Shown here: piece after piece, positions 8,564 to 15,999 of the stretch
Layout: the number at the start of each line of letters is the position of its first letter
How positions within the stretch are numbered: position 1 is the first letter of the stretch
Source of the DNA: Leifsonia sp. ALI-44-B
Lineage (GTDB): Bacteria; Actinomycetota; Actinomycetes; Actinomycetales; Microbacteriaceae
Assembly (NCBI RefSeq): GCF_001984125.1
Contig: NZ_MTQL01000007.1
Location: 806,001 to 870,000, forward strand
Length of the DNA: 64,000 bases
Direction: 5' to 3'
Position numbers and translations under genes: made by a program
Notes under the pieces: model-generated
Told to the model about the DNA's origin: nothing
The model's database searches: none
What the model saw: the letters and a program-made list of their open reading frames with translations, nothing else

Positions 8564-10110
8564 GCGGGGGTTCCTTCCCGGGAGCCATCGGCGATGATGG
8601 CGAGGAGGTTGTCGGTGGAGAGGTCGTCGTTCTCGATATCGGCCACGAGCGAGCGGTCGCGCATGATGGCGATGCGGTGGCTGAGGCGCAGCACCTCGTC
8701 GAGTTCGGCCGAGATGAAAACAACGCTCATGCCGTTCTCGGCCAGGTCGGAGACGAGCTTCTGGATCTCGGCCTTGGCGCCGATGTCGATGCCGCGCGTG
8801 GGCTCGTCGAGGATGAGCAGCCGCGGGGCGATGGCCAGCCAGCGGGCCAACAGCACCTTCTGCTGGTTGCCGCCCGACAGGTTCTTCACGAGCGCGTCGG
8901 GGTTGGCGGGCCGGATGCCGAGTGCCTGGATATAGCTCTCGGCCAGCTCGTCCTGCCGCTTCTTGGGGATGGGGCGGAACCATCCGCGGTCGGCCTGCAG
9001 CGCCAGCGCGATGTTGTCGCGCACCGACAGCTCGTCGACGATGCCCTCGGTGCGGCGGTTCTCGCTCGAGTAGACGACCCGGTTCTTGAGCGCCTGCCGC
9101 GGCGTGCGGAAACGGGTCTTCTGCCCGCGCAGGCGGTATTCGCCCGAATCGGGTCGATCGACGCCCGAGATGAGGCGTGCGAGTTCGGAGCGCCCCGAGC
9201 CCAGCAGCCCGGCGAGGCCCACGACCTCGCCCTCGTAGATGCGCAGGTCGACGGGTTCGATGGTGCCCTTGCGGCCGAGACCGATGGCCTCGAGGAACGG
9301 CACGTCGCCGCGGTGGGCGTCGTCGCCGTCGTCATCCGTCGTCGCCTTGGTGCGCTTCTCGAGGTCGTCGAGCACCGTGAGCTCTTTGCCGATCATCTTC
9401 TGCACGAGGTCGATGCGCAGGATCTCTTCGGTCAAGTATTCGCCGATGAGCGTGCCGTTGCGCAGCACCGTCAGGCGGTCGGAGATCTCGTAGACCTGGT
9501 CGAGGAAGTGCGAGACGAACAGGATGGCCGTGCCCGAATCGCGCAGCGAACGAATGATGCGGAAGAGCTCCTGCACCTCGTCGGCGTCGAGACTCGAGGT
9601 GGGTTCGTCGAGGATCAGCACGCGAGCATCCACGCCGACGGCGCGGGAGATGGCGACGAGCTGTTGCACGGCCAGGGAGTGCGAGCCGAGCAGCGACGTG
9701 GGGTCGATGTCGAGGCCGACGCGTTCGAGCAGCTCGGCCGCTCGGTTCCGCGTTGCCCTCCAGTCGATGGTGCCGAAGCGGCGGGGCTCGCGGCCCAGCA
9801 TGACGTTCTCGGCGACCGTGAGGTTGGGCAGCAGGTTGACCTCTTGATAGACGGTGCTGATGCCACCCGCCTGGGCTTCGGCGGTCGAGGCGAACGACAC
9901 CTCGCGGCCGTCGACCCGGATGCTGCCGGAGTCGATCTGGTAGACGCCCGTGAGCGCCTTGATGAGCGTGGACTTGCCGGCGCCGTTCTCCCCCATCAGG
10001 GAATGGACTTCGCCAGGAAGCATCCGGAAATCGACGCCGTCGAGGGCTTTGACTCCGGGAAAGGTGATCGAGATGCCGCGCATGTCGACGACGGGTGACT
10101 GCTCTGTCAT
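8560..10110 (-). CDS. ytfR: YtfR-type sugar ABC transporter ATPase (two nucleotide-binding domains)
   Basis: 516 residues from ATG 10110 (MTEQSPVVDMRGI). It is a duplicated ATPase, as in RbsA, XylG and YtfR. Domain 1 has Walker A GENGAGKST near residue 40 and Walker B VLILDEPTSSLD. Domain 2 has a degenerate Walker A (GLLGSGRSE), the signature LSGGNQQK and Walker B LLILDEPTRGID. The signature of domain 1 is weak (GSHSLAVQQL), normal for YtfR-like proteins. It energises the YtfT/YjfF channel. It is separated by 80 bases from ytfQ and overlaps ytfT. Confidence 0.95.
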   Translation of the reverse strand: MTEQSPVVDMRGISITFPGVKALDGVDFRMLPGEVHSLMGENGAGKSTLIKALTGVYQIDSGSIRVDGREVSFASTAEAQAGGISTVYQEVNLLPNLTVAENVMLGREPRRFGTIDWRATRNRAAELLERVGLDIDPTSLLGSHSLAVQQLVAISRAVGVDARVLILDEPTSSLDADEVQELFRIIRSLRDSGTAILFVSHFLDQVYEISDRLTVLRNGTLIGEYLTEEILRIDLVQKMIGKELTVLDDLEKRTKATTDDDGDDAHRGDVPFLEAIGLGRKGTIEPVDLRIYEGEVVGLAGLLGSGRSELARLISGVDRPDSGEYRLRGQKTRFRTPRQALKNRVVYSSENRRTEGIVDELSVRDNIALALQADRGWFRPIPKKRQDELAESYIQALGIRPANPDALVKNLSGGNQQKVLLARWLAIAPRLLILDEPTRGIDIGAKAEIQKLVSDLAENGMSVVFISAELDEVLRLSHRIAIMRDRSLVADIENDDLSTDNLLAIIADGSREGTPA

Positions 10111-10190
10111 GTCTGATTCTCTCGCGAGGGGTGGATGCCGGGGTGAGGCGGCGAGCGGATACCGAAACATCCGCTCGCCGCGCTCGGGTG

Positions 10191-11171
10191 TTAGTACTTG
10201 CGGTCGGGAAGGGCCTCGACGGCTTCTTCCTGGGTGAAGGTCGTCTCTTCGGTGATGATGCGCTTCTCGACGTCGTCGCCGGCCACCACGCTCTTCACGA
10301 TGTCGACCAGCTGCGAACCGAGGAGCGGCGAGCACTCGACGATGTAGTTGATCTTGCCGTCGGCCAGGGCCTGCATGCCGTCCTTGACCGCGTCGACCGT
10401 GATGATCTTGATGTCCACGCCCGGCTTGAGGCCGGCCGCTTCGATCGCCTCGATGGCGCCGAGACCCATGTCGTCGTTGTGGGCGTAGATCACGTCGACG
10501 TCGGGGTTCGACTTGAGCATGGCCTCGGTGACCTGCTTGCCGCCGGCGCGCGTGAAGTCACCGGTCTGAGAGCCGACGATCTCGAACTTGTCGTCGGCCT
10601 TGATGACATCCGCGAAACCCTCGGCGCGGTCGATGGCGGGAGCCGCACCGGTCGTGCCCTCGAGCTGATAGATCTTCACGGGGTCGGAGGAGTCCTTGTA
10701 CTCCTCGGTCAACCATTCGCCTGCCTTCTTGCCTTCTTCGACGAAGTCCGAGCCGAGGAACGAGACGTAGAGCGATTCGTCGGCCGAGTCGACCGCGCGG
10801 TCGGTCAGCACGACGGGGATGCCCGCATCCTTGGCCTCTTTGAGCACGCTGTCCCAGCCCGACTCGACGACGGGGGAGAAAGCGATGACGTCGACGCCCT
10901 GCTGGATGTAGGAGCGGATCGCCTTGATCTGGTTCTCCTGCTTCTGCTGCGCGTCCGAGAACTTCAGCTCGATGCCCGCATCCTTGAAGGCTGACTGGAT
11001 GTCCTTCGTGTTGGCGGTGCGCCAGCCCGACTCGGCGCCGACCTGCGAGAAGCCGACGATGATGTCGCCGGGGTCCTTGGCGCCGCCCTCGGATGATCCG
11101 CCTCCGCCCGCGCATCCGGCAAGGCCCAACAGTAGGGCTCCGGCTGCGGCGAGACCGATGATTTTCTTCAT
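10191..11171 (-). CDS. ytfQ: YtfQ-like sugar-binding lipoprotein
   Basis: 326 residues; ATG 11171 follows AAGGAGG. The type II signal peptide MKKIIGLAAAGALLLGLAGC puts the lipidated cysteine at about residue 20, so it is membrane-tethered outside the cell. The mature part is strikingly close to E. coli YtfQ: IIVGFSQVGAESGWR, QQKQENQIKAIRSY, FSPVVESGWDSVLKEAKDAG and YAHNDDMGLGAIEAIEAAGLKPG. E. coli YtfQ binds galactofuranose, so a furanose-form sugar is the likely ligand. It is first in the operon ytfQ-ytfR-ytfT-yjfF and carries its own strong ribosome site, which fits the usual excess of binding protein. Confidence 0.95.
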   Translation of the reverse strand: MKKIIGLAAAGALLLGLAGCAGGGGSSEGGAKDPGDIIVGFSQVGAESGWRTANTKDIQSAFKDAGIELKFSDAQQKQENQIKAIRSYIQQGVDVIAFSPVVESGWDSVLKEAKDAGIPVVLTDRAVDSADESLYVSFLGSDFVEEGKKAGEWLTEEYKDSSDPVKIYQLEGTTGAAPAIDRAEGFADVIKADDKFEIVGSQTGDFTRAGGKQVTEAMLKSNPDVDVIYAHNDDMGLGAIEAIEAAGLKPGVDIKIITVDAVKDGMQALADGKINYIVECSPLLGSQLVDIVKSVVAGDDVEKRIITEETTFTQEEAVEALPDRKY

Positions 11172-11256
11172 ACCAAACCTCCTTGTTCAGTGAGCCGGCG
11201 CCGCAAATGCTGTGCGAACTCTTGGAGCCGGGGCCAGTTCATCCTGACTGCTTCGG

Positions 11257-11286
11257 ATGTTAGCGCTCACAAAACGCGTGTGGCAA
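11257..11286 (-). promoter_or_regulatory. Probable ytfQ promoter overlapping a LacI-type operator
   Basis: On the leftward strand, TTGCCA (11286-11281) and TAACAT (11262-11257) are 18 bases apart, about 85 bases upstream of the ytfQ start. The -10 box overlaps the operator TGTGAGCGCTAACA, so a repressor bound there would occlude RNA polymerase. Confidence 0.6.
11258..11271. promoter_or_regulatory. LacI-type operator O1 (ytfQ promoter)
   Basis: TGTTAGCGCTCACA, near-palindromic about the central GCGC and with the CG-centred form typical of LacI-family operators. An identical 14-mer lies at 11361-11374. Confidence 0.75.
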
Positions 11287-11360
11287 GTGCGAGTTTCGAG
11301 CAGTTACCTGTTCGTGATGTGGCGACGGAGGCCGATGTGGCCGGGGGAGGGCTTCGTTGC

Positions 11361-11374
11361 TGTTAGCGCTCACA
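11361..11374. promoter_or_regulatory. LacI-type operator O2 (identical to O1)
   Basis: The same 14-mer TGTTAGCGCTCACA, 103 bases from O1 and just past the 3' end of the tetR gene. Two identical operators this close suggest repression by DNA looping or cooperative binding. Confidence 0.7.
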
Positions 11375-11386
11375 CGCGCGGGCGGG

Positions 11387-11947
11387 TCAGCCGGGGAGGG
11401 CGAAGGCGGCGCGGAACAGGCGGCGGCCGCGCGTCGCGACGTCGGGGCGGTCGCGTTCGTCGGTGCGTGACAGCAGGACGGCCAGCATGGCGATGGCGAG
11501 GAGGACGTCTTCCGTCTCGACGTGGTCGGCGATGCGGCCGGCCGCCTGGTCGCGCACGAGGAGCACCTCGACGATGGCCGTGGCGCGCGTGCGCAGCGGT
11601 TCGGCGAGCGGGTCGTGGCGATGCGTGGTCATGACCTCGACGAGGGCCGTCGAGGCGAGGGCTTGTTCGGTGAGGGCGTCGAACAGGGTGCTGACCGTGG
11701 CGTCGTCGTCGGCCACGAGCACCTCGAGTTCGGCGATGTTGTCGTCGAAGACCGCCACCGCGAGCGACAGGCGATCGGGGAAATGCCGGTAGAGGCTGCC
11801 CTGACCGACGCCGGCCCGGCGTGCGATGGCCGAGAGCGGTGCCGCGAAGCCCGATTCGGCGAATACCTCGCGCGCGGCCGCGATGAGCGCGCGGCGATTC
11901 TCGGGGCCCGCGCTGGGGCCGCGATTCGCTTTCGGCGTGGAGGGCAT
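11387..11947 (-). CDS. TetR-family transcriptional regulator
   Basis: 186 residues from ATG 11947 (MPSTPKANRGPS). The TetR helix-turn-helix is near residues 15-60: RRALIAAAREVFAESGF, PLSAIARRAGVGQGSLYRHFPDR. The ligand domain is divergent (DDNIAELEVLVADDDATVSTLF..), typical of the family. No ribosome site is visible upstream, so the mRNA may be leaderless. The divergent SDR gene and a 20-bp palindrome between the two genes mark it as a local autoregulator that probably represses the SDR. Confidence 0.9.
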   Translation of the reverse strand: MPSTPKANRGPSAGPENRRALIAAAREVFAESGFAAPLSAIARRAGVGQGSLYRHFPDRLSLAVAVFDDNIAELEVLVADDDATVSTLFDALTEQALASTALVEVMTTHRHDPLAEPLRTRATAIVEVLLVRDQAAGRIADHVETEDVLLAIAMLAVLLSRTDERDRPDVATRGRRLFRAAFALPG

Positions 11948-11962
11948 CGGTGTAGCATAACA

Positions 11963-11982
11963 ACCGGACAGTGCTGTCCGGT
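11963..11982. promoter_or_regulatory. TetR operator palindrome
   Basis: ACCGGACAGTGCTGTCCGGT: two perfect 9-base arms around TG. It lies 16 bases upstream of the tetR start and 33 upstream of the SDR start, the classical place for an operator serving both divergent genes. Confidence 0.8.
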
Positions 11983-12014
11983 ATGACTCGCTCCACCGAG
12001 ACGAAGGAATGATC

Positions 12015-13079
12015 GTGACCCAGAACGCCCCCCACCTCACCGCCGAGACCACCATCGCCGACTGGCTCGACGACCCGATCGGCGGCGCCCTCTTCGCCGA
12101 GCTGCTCGCGCAGGGCGGCCAGACGCCCGACTCGCTGCGACCCGTGCGCAACCTCACGCTCGGCCGCCTCGTGGCCATGAGCCAGGGCGCGTTCCCGCAA
12201 GAAATGGTCGACGTGCTCGTGGCCCGTGCCGCGGCCGGCGATCTGCCCAGCACCGAAGGGGCAGCGGCCGCAGCACCGGTGCCCGCTCAGCCCGCACGCC
12301 CCCGTGCACCCCGCGTCGACTGGGTCGAGAAGGTCACCGAGGGGCGCTTCACCGGCAAGACCGTCGTCGTCACGGGGGCCGGCTCGGGCATCGGGCGGGC
12401 CGTGGCCTCGCGGGTCGCGCGCGAGGGCGGCCGGGTTGTCGCCGTCGACATCTCGACCGAACGCCTGAATGACTTCGCCGCGAGCCTGCCCGACGCCGAC
12501 ATCGTGTCGGTCGCCGGCGACATCACCGACGACGCTTCCGTCGCTGCGATCGTCGAGGCCGCGGGCGACCGCATCGACGCCCTCGCCAACGTCGCCGGAA
12601 TCATGGACGACATGACACCCGTGCACGAGATCTCGGACGACATCTGGAACCGCGTCTTCGCCATCAACGTGACCGGCACCATGAAGCTCATGCGCGCCGT
12701 CGTGCCCGTCATGCTGCCGCGCGGCACGGGTTCGATCGTCAACGTCGCGTCCGAGGCGGCGCTCCGCGGATCAGCCGCCGGTGCGGCTTACACGGCGTCG
12801 AAGCACGCGGTGGCGGGACTCACGAAGTCGAGCGCCTTCATGTACACGGGCACCGGCATCCGCGTGAACGCCGTGGCCCCCGGGCCCACCATCACCAACA
12901 TCGAGGCGCGTTTCGGTTCGGAGCTCGGCGCCGAACGTGTGCGCCTGGCCATGGCCGCGATGCCGGATGCCGTGGAGCCCGACGCGCTGGCCGCTTCGAT
13001 CACGTTCCTGCTGAGCGACGACGCCGTGAACCTCAACGGCGTGATCCTGCCCTCCGACGGCGGCTGGTCGGCCGTCTAG
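12015..13079 (+). CDS. SDR-family oxidoreductase with an N-terminal extension
   Basis: 354 residues from GTG 12015, which stands six bases after GAAGGA; the ATG at 12009 overlaps that site and is less likely. Residues 1-100 are a non-SDR extension, an acidic helical part (TIADWLDDPIGGALFAELLAQGG) followed by an Ala/Pro linker. Residues 112-354 are a classical SDR: cofactor motif VVTGAGSGIG, NVAGIMDD, the catalytic serine in VNVASE, YTASKHAVAGL and the C-terminal LPSDGGW. It acts as an NAD(P)-dependent dehydrogenase of unknown substrate and is divergent from TetR. The extension resembles no catalytic domain I know and may be for oligomerisation. Confidence 0.88.
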   Translation: MTQNAPHLTAETTIADWLDDPIGGALFAELLAQGGQTPDSLRPVRNLTLGRLVAMSQGAFPQEMVDVLVARAAAGDLPSTEGAAAAAPVPAQPARPRAPRVDWVEKVTEGRFTGKTVVVTGAGSGIGRAVASRVAREGGRVVAVDISTERLNDFAASLPDADIVSVAGDITDDASVAAIVEAAGDRIDALANVAGIMDDMTPVHEISDDIWNRVFAINVTGTMKLMRAVVPVMLPRGTGSIVNVASEAALRGSAAGAAYTASKHAVAGLTKSSAFMYTGTGIRVNAVAPGPTITNIEARFGSELGAERVRLAMAAMPDAVEPDALAASITFLLSDDAVNLNGVILPSDGGWSAV

Positions 13080-13097
13080 TTCCGCCCGCACGCTGAA

Positions 13098-13131
13098 CGC
13101 CGCCGCACCGTCACTTCACGGTGCGGCGGCG
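13098..13131. terminator. Bidirectional hairpin between the SDR and DAG-kinase genes
   Basis: CGCCGCCGCACCGT (13098-13111) pairs perfectly with ACGGTGCGGCGGCG (13118-13131) around a 6-base loop. The stop codon of the leftward gene (13111-13113) lies inside it. It serves both convergent genes. Confidence 0.8.
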
Positions 13132-14703
13132 TTTGCGGTCGCTGCGGTAGATGCGGAGCTGACCCGGAACCGTGACGATCGACACCGGGAAGCCGGCGGG
13201 CGCCGCCTCGCGCACCTCGCCGTCGTGCGCGAACGCCACCGATGCGTCGACGCGGAAATCCATGGTCGTGCGCGTCTCGGTATGCACGGCGAGCAGTGTT
13301 CCCACGCCGGGGACCGAGCGCAGCCACGACGAGAGATAGCTGCCGAGCGCGAGGTTGGCGAACACGCGCAGGCGGGAGGCCGAGACATCCGCTCGAATCG
13401 ACCGGATGTCGAGCAGGTTGTCCGAGAGCGACCGCCGCGACAGCGGGATGATGTTGCGCGGGTGGTAGCGGTTGACCCCCACGAACAGCGTCCACGACCG
13501 GACCGGCCCGTCCTGGCGACGGAACTCGACCGGCTCGCTGCGCCGCAGCACCTTGTGCCCGGCCACGAGTGCCGCTGGCCATTTGCCGATCTTGTCCTCT
13601 AGCTTTTCTCGCTCCTCGACGAGCTCGGGGTAGACGCCGATCGACGCCGTGTTGAGCACCGTGATCGGGTCGTCGCCGTCGATGCGTGCCTCGGCGACGT
13701 CGACCGTCGTGCCCTCGCCGCGCTGCACGGCCTCGATGGTGTCCGCGAAGCTGTCGATGCCCGCGGCGCCCGCGAAGTGGTTGAGGGTTCCGCCCGGGAA
13801 GACCACGAGGGGGAGGTCGGCCGTGCGCGCGGCGTGCGCCGCCACCGCGACCGAACCGTCGCCGCCCGACATACCGAGGGCGAGCACACCGGGCTGCTTG
13901 GCCGCCTCGCGGAAGAGACCCGCCAGGTCGTCGCCTGGTGTGAGCACGTGGATGTCGGCGCGGGGGAGTGCGCGCCGGATCTGCTGCTCGGGGTCGGGGT
14001 CGAGCGCCGCCGACGCGCGGCCGGAGCCGGACGACGGGTTGACGACGACGAAGAGACCGGCGCCCTCGTCGAGCACGGGCAGCGAGACGCGCGGGCCCGG
14101 GTCGCGGCGGCGCAGCTGGTGACGCGTCGGCACGAGGGCGCGGCCGACGAGGGCGACCCCGATGCCGATGGCGAGACCGCCCACGACATCCGAGGCCCAG
14201 TGGGCGCCCGTGTGGATGCGCGAATAGGCGACGGCGGCTGTCAGGGGCGCGACGACGGCGCTGGCGGCGGGTGACTCGAGGGCGACGCCCGTGGCGAAGG
14301 CGGCCGCGCTGGCCGAGTGGCCCGACGGGAACGACGGGGATGTGGGGGTGCGGCGCAGGCGTCGGCCGACGGGCACGTCCGAGAGGAGGGGGCGATCGCC
14401 GCCGAAGAGGCTCTTGCCGACGAGGTTGCTGACGGCACTCGCCACCGCGAGACCCGCGAGACCGCGCACGGCACCGCTGCGCGAACGCCCGCCGACGAGA
14501 AACAGGACGCCCCCGATGGCGAACCAGAGCTTGCTGTGGTCGGCCGCCTGCGACAGGCGGGAGAGGGCTGTGTCGACCGCCGCGGGGGTGGCGTGGGCAT
14601 TGATGCGCGAGCCGATCGTGCGGTCGAGGCTCAGCAGCCAGTCCGGCAGCACCCGCGCGCGGCGCTGGGCGTGGATGGGGCGGAGGACGCGCGGCAGAAG
14701 CAT
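13111..14703 (-). CDS. PAP2 phosphatase - diacylglycerol kinase fusion
   Basis: 530 residues. Residues 1-210 are a PAP2/phosphatidic acid phosphatase membrane domain with the signature GGDRPLL (about 100), PSFPSGHSASAAAF (about 123) and YSRIHTGAHWASDVVGG (about 160). Residues 215-530 are a DAGK/LCB5-type lipid kinase: FVVVNPSSGSG, ALGMSGGDGSV (GGDG loop), VVFPGGTLNHFA and TVLNTASIGVYPEL. The fusion puts the enzyme that makes diacylglycerol from phosphatidate (or undecaprenyl-PP phosphatase) and the kinase that reverses it into one chain. Such fusions occur in Actinobacteria. The substrate is an inference. Confidence 0.92.
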   Translation of the reverse strand: MLLPRVLRPIHAQRRARVLPDWLLSLDRTIGSRINAHATPAAVDTALSRLSQAADHSKLWFAIGGVLFLVGGRSRSGAVRGLAGLAVASAVSNLVGKSLFGGDRPLLSDVPVGRRLRRTPTSPSFPSGHSASAAAFATGVALESPAASAVVAPLTAAVAYSRIHTGAHWASDVVGGLAIGIGVALVGRALVPTRHQLRRRDPGPRVSLPVLDEGAGLFVVVNPSSGSGRASAALDPDPEQQIRRALPRADIHVLTPGDDLAGLFREAAKQPGVLALGMSGGDGSVAVAAHAARTADLPLVVFPGGTLNHFAGAAGIDSFADTIEAVQRGEGTTVDVAEARIDGDDPITVLNTASIGVYPELVEEREKLEDKIGKWPAALVAGHKVLRRSEPVEFRRQDGPVRSWTLFVGVNRYHPRNIIPLSRRSLSDNLLDIRSIRADVSASRLRVFANLALGSYLSSWLRSVPGVGTLLAVHTETRTTMDFRVDASVAFAHDGEVREAAPAGFPVSIVTVPGQLRIYRSDRKRRRTVK

Positions 14704-14776
14704 CCACCCAGGGTAAGGGGGGCTGCCTCGATCACGCTGCGGGTTGCGGAGAGTGCGCGGGCCTGCTGGAGTCCCT

Positions 14777-14799
14777 GGCGAGGCGAGGCGAGGCGAGGC
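14777..14799 (+). repeat. Short GGCGA tandem repeat
   Basis: Four and a half copies of GGCGA in the 148-base gap between the DAG-kinase and the next leftward gene. No promoter or gene is evident in the gap. Confidence 0.7.
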
Positions 14800-14851
14800 C
14801 GAGACGTGCCTGCGCCTGCTCGAGACGAGTCCGAGGCCCGCGCGAGCCGAC

Positions 14852-15403
14852 TCAGTTGGCGCCGGCCGGCGGATTGACCGCCAACTCGACGCGGTCGGCG
14901 AGGTAGGCCGAAAAGGGGGTGGCGGTGTCGGCGGTGGCGCGCGGATTCCAGCGCACGAGCGCCGCGCCGTCGTGCAGGAACAGGGGGCCGCCGGCGTCGT
15001 GCAGCGCCCCGGCCGTGAGCTCGATGACCTCGGCGTCGTAGTTCACGCTCTCGCCCTCGGTGAACTTGCCGCGGGAGGCGGCCGCCCGGTATTCGCGCCG
15101 CGTCTCGGCCGAGAGCGACTGGTATGCGGGTCGACCCGGCTCGACGGCGCGCGTCAGCGAACCCGTGCGGTAGAGCGTGCCATCCTCGCCCAGCAGGAAG
15201 ACGCCCAGGCGCCAGACCCGCCCGATGGGCGTCATGACCGCATTGCGCTTGATCAGCATGGTGCGGTGCTCGGGCACATACTGCGCGAGCGCCTCGGTGC
15301 GGGCGTCGGCGGCGCTCAAACGCTCGACGGCGGCCGCGATCGTCGCGCGCAGCTCGTCGATCACCCTCTCGTCGAGGGCCCTCTCGTCGTCATGCTGAGT
15401 CAC
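14852..15403 (-). CDS. Conserved-looking hypothetical cytosolic protein
   Basis: 183 residues, start ATG 15403 (MTQHDDERALDERVIDELR). There is no signal peptide or membrane helix. An N-terminal amphipathic helix (residues 8-45) is followed by a beta-rich part with VPEHRTMLIKRNAVMTPIGRVWRLGVFLLGEDGTLYRTG and a C-terminal ELTAGALHDAGGPLFLHDGAALVRWNP. Codon use and third-position GC match its neighbours, so it is a real gene. I do not recognise the family. It is divergent from the ElaA-like gene, with a 41-base gap. Confidence 0.7.
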   Translation of the reverse strand: MTQHDDERALDERVIDELRATIAAAVERLSAADARTEALAQYVPEHRTMLIKRNAVMTPIGRVWRLGVFLLGEDGTLYRTGSLTRAVEPGRPAYQSLSAETRREYRAAASRGKFTEGESVNYDAEVIELTAGALHDAGGPLFLHDGAALVRWNPRATADTATPFSAYLADRVELAVNPPAGAN

Positions 15404-15444
15404 CCTCGAAGTTTAGGCGCGCGCCGGGCGCATACGATCGAGGG

Positions 15445-15888
15445 ATGACCGTCATCGTGAAGGAAGCGGCGCTCGCCGACCTCGATTCCCCCACCCTCTA
15501 CGCCATCCTCAAACTGCGGGTCGACGTGTTCATCGTCGAGCAGCAGAGCGCCTACCCCGACCTCGACGGGCTGGATGCGGCATCCGACACTCTGCTCGTG
15601 TGGGCCGAAGACGAACAGGGTCACGTGCTCGCCACCATCCGCGTGCTGGGGCTGGGTTCGCCGGTGCAGCGCATCGGGCGGGTGGCGACGGCGGCGGATG
15701 CCCGGGGCCAGGGTCTCGCGGCCGTGTTGATGCGCCGCGGCCTCGAGCTCACGGCCGACGCCGAAACCGTGCTGCTGGGCGCGCAATCGCACCTCGAGGG
15801 CTGGTACGGCCGATTCGGGTTCGCCCTCGACGGCGAGCCCTACGACGAGGACGGCATCCCGCACATCCCGATGAGCTTGAAGCGGTGA
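15445..15888 (+). CDS. ElaA-like GNAT acetyltransferase
   Basis: 147 residues, the length of E. coli ElaA. Family motifs in order: LKLRVDVFIVEQQSAYPDLDGLD (residues 23-45), ATIRVLG, the acetyl-CoA loop IGRVATAADARGQGLAAVLM (V-x3-Q/R-G-x-G/A, about 76-96), GAQSHLEGWYGRFGF and the end YDEDGIPHIPM. It would transfer acetyl from acetyl-CoA to an unknown amine. It stands alone. Confidence 0.9.
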   Translation: MTVIVKEAALADLDSPTLYAILKLRVDVFIVEQQSAYPDLDGLDAASDTLLVWAEDEQGHVLATIRVLGLGSPVQRIGRVATAADARGQGLAAVLMRRGLELTADAETVLLGAQSHLEGWYGRFGFALDGEPYDEDGIPHIPMSLKR

Positions 15889-15999
15889 GCCTCGGCGTCG
15901 TTCCCCGAACGTTCACCGGCAATCCGCCGAGCGGTTGCCGCGCACGCCGGCCCGATTCACCCGGCTCCGGCACAGTGGGAACGTCGGGAGGAGTTTGTC

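Noticed and set aside
14777-14799. GGCGA repeat as a regulatory array
   Set aside because: Only four copies, no promoter near and low complexity in a GC-rich genome.
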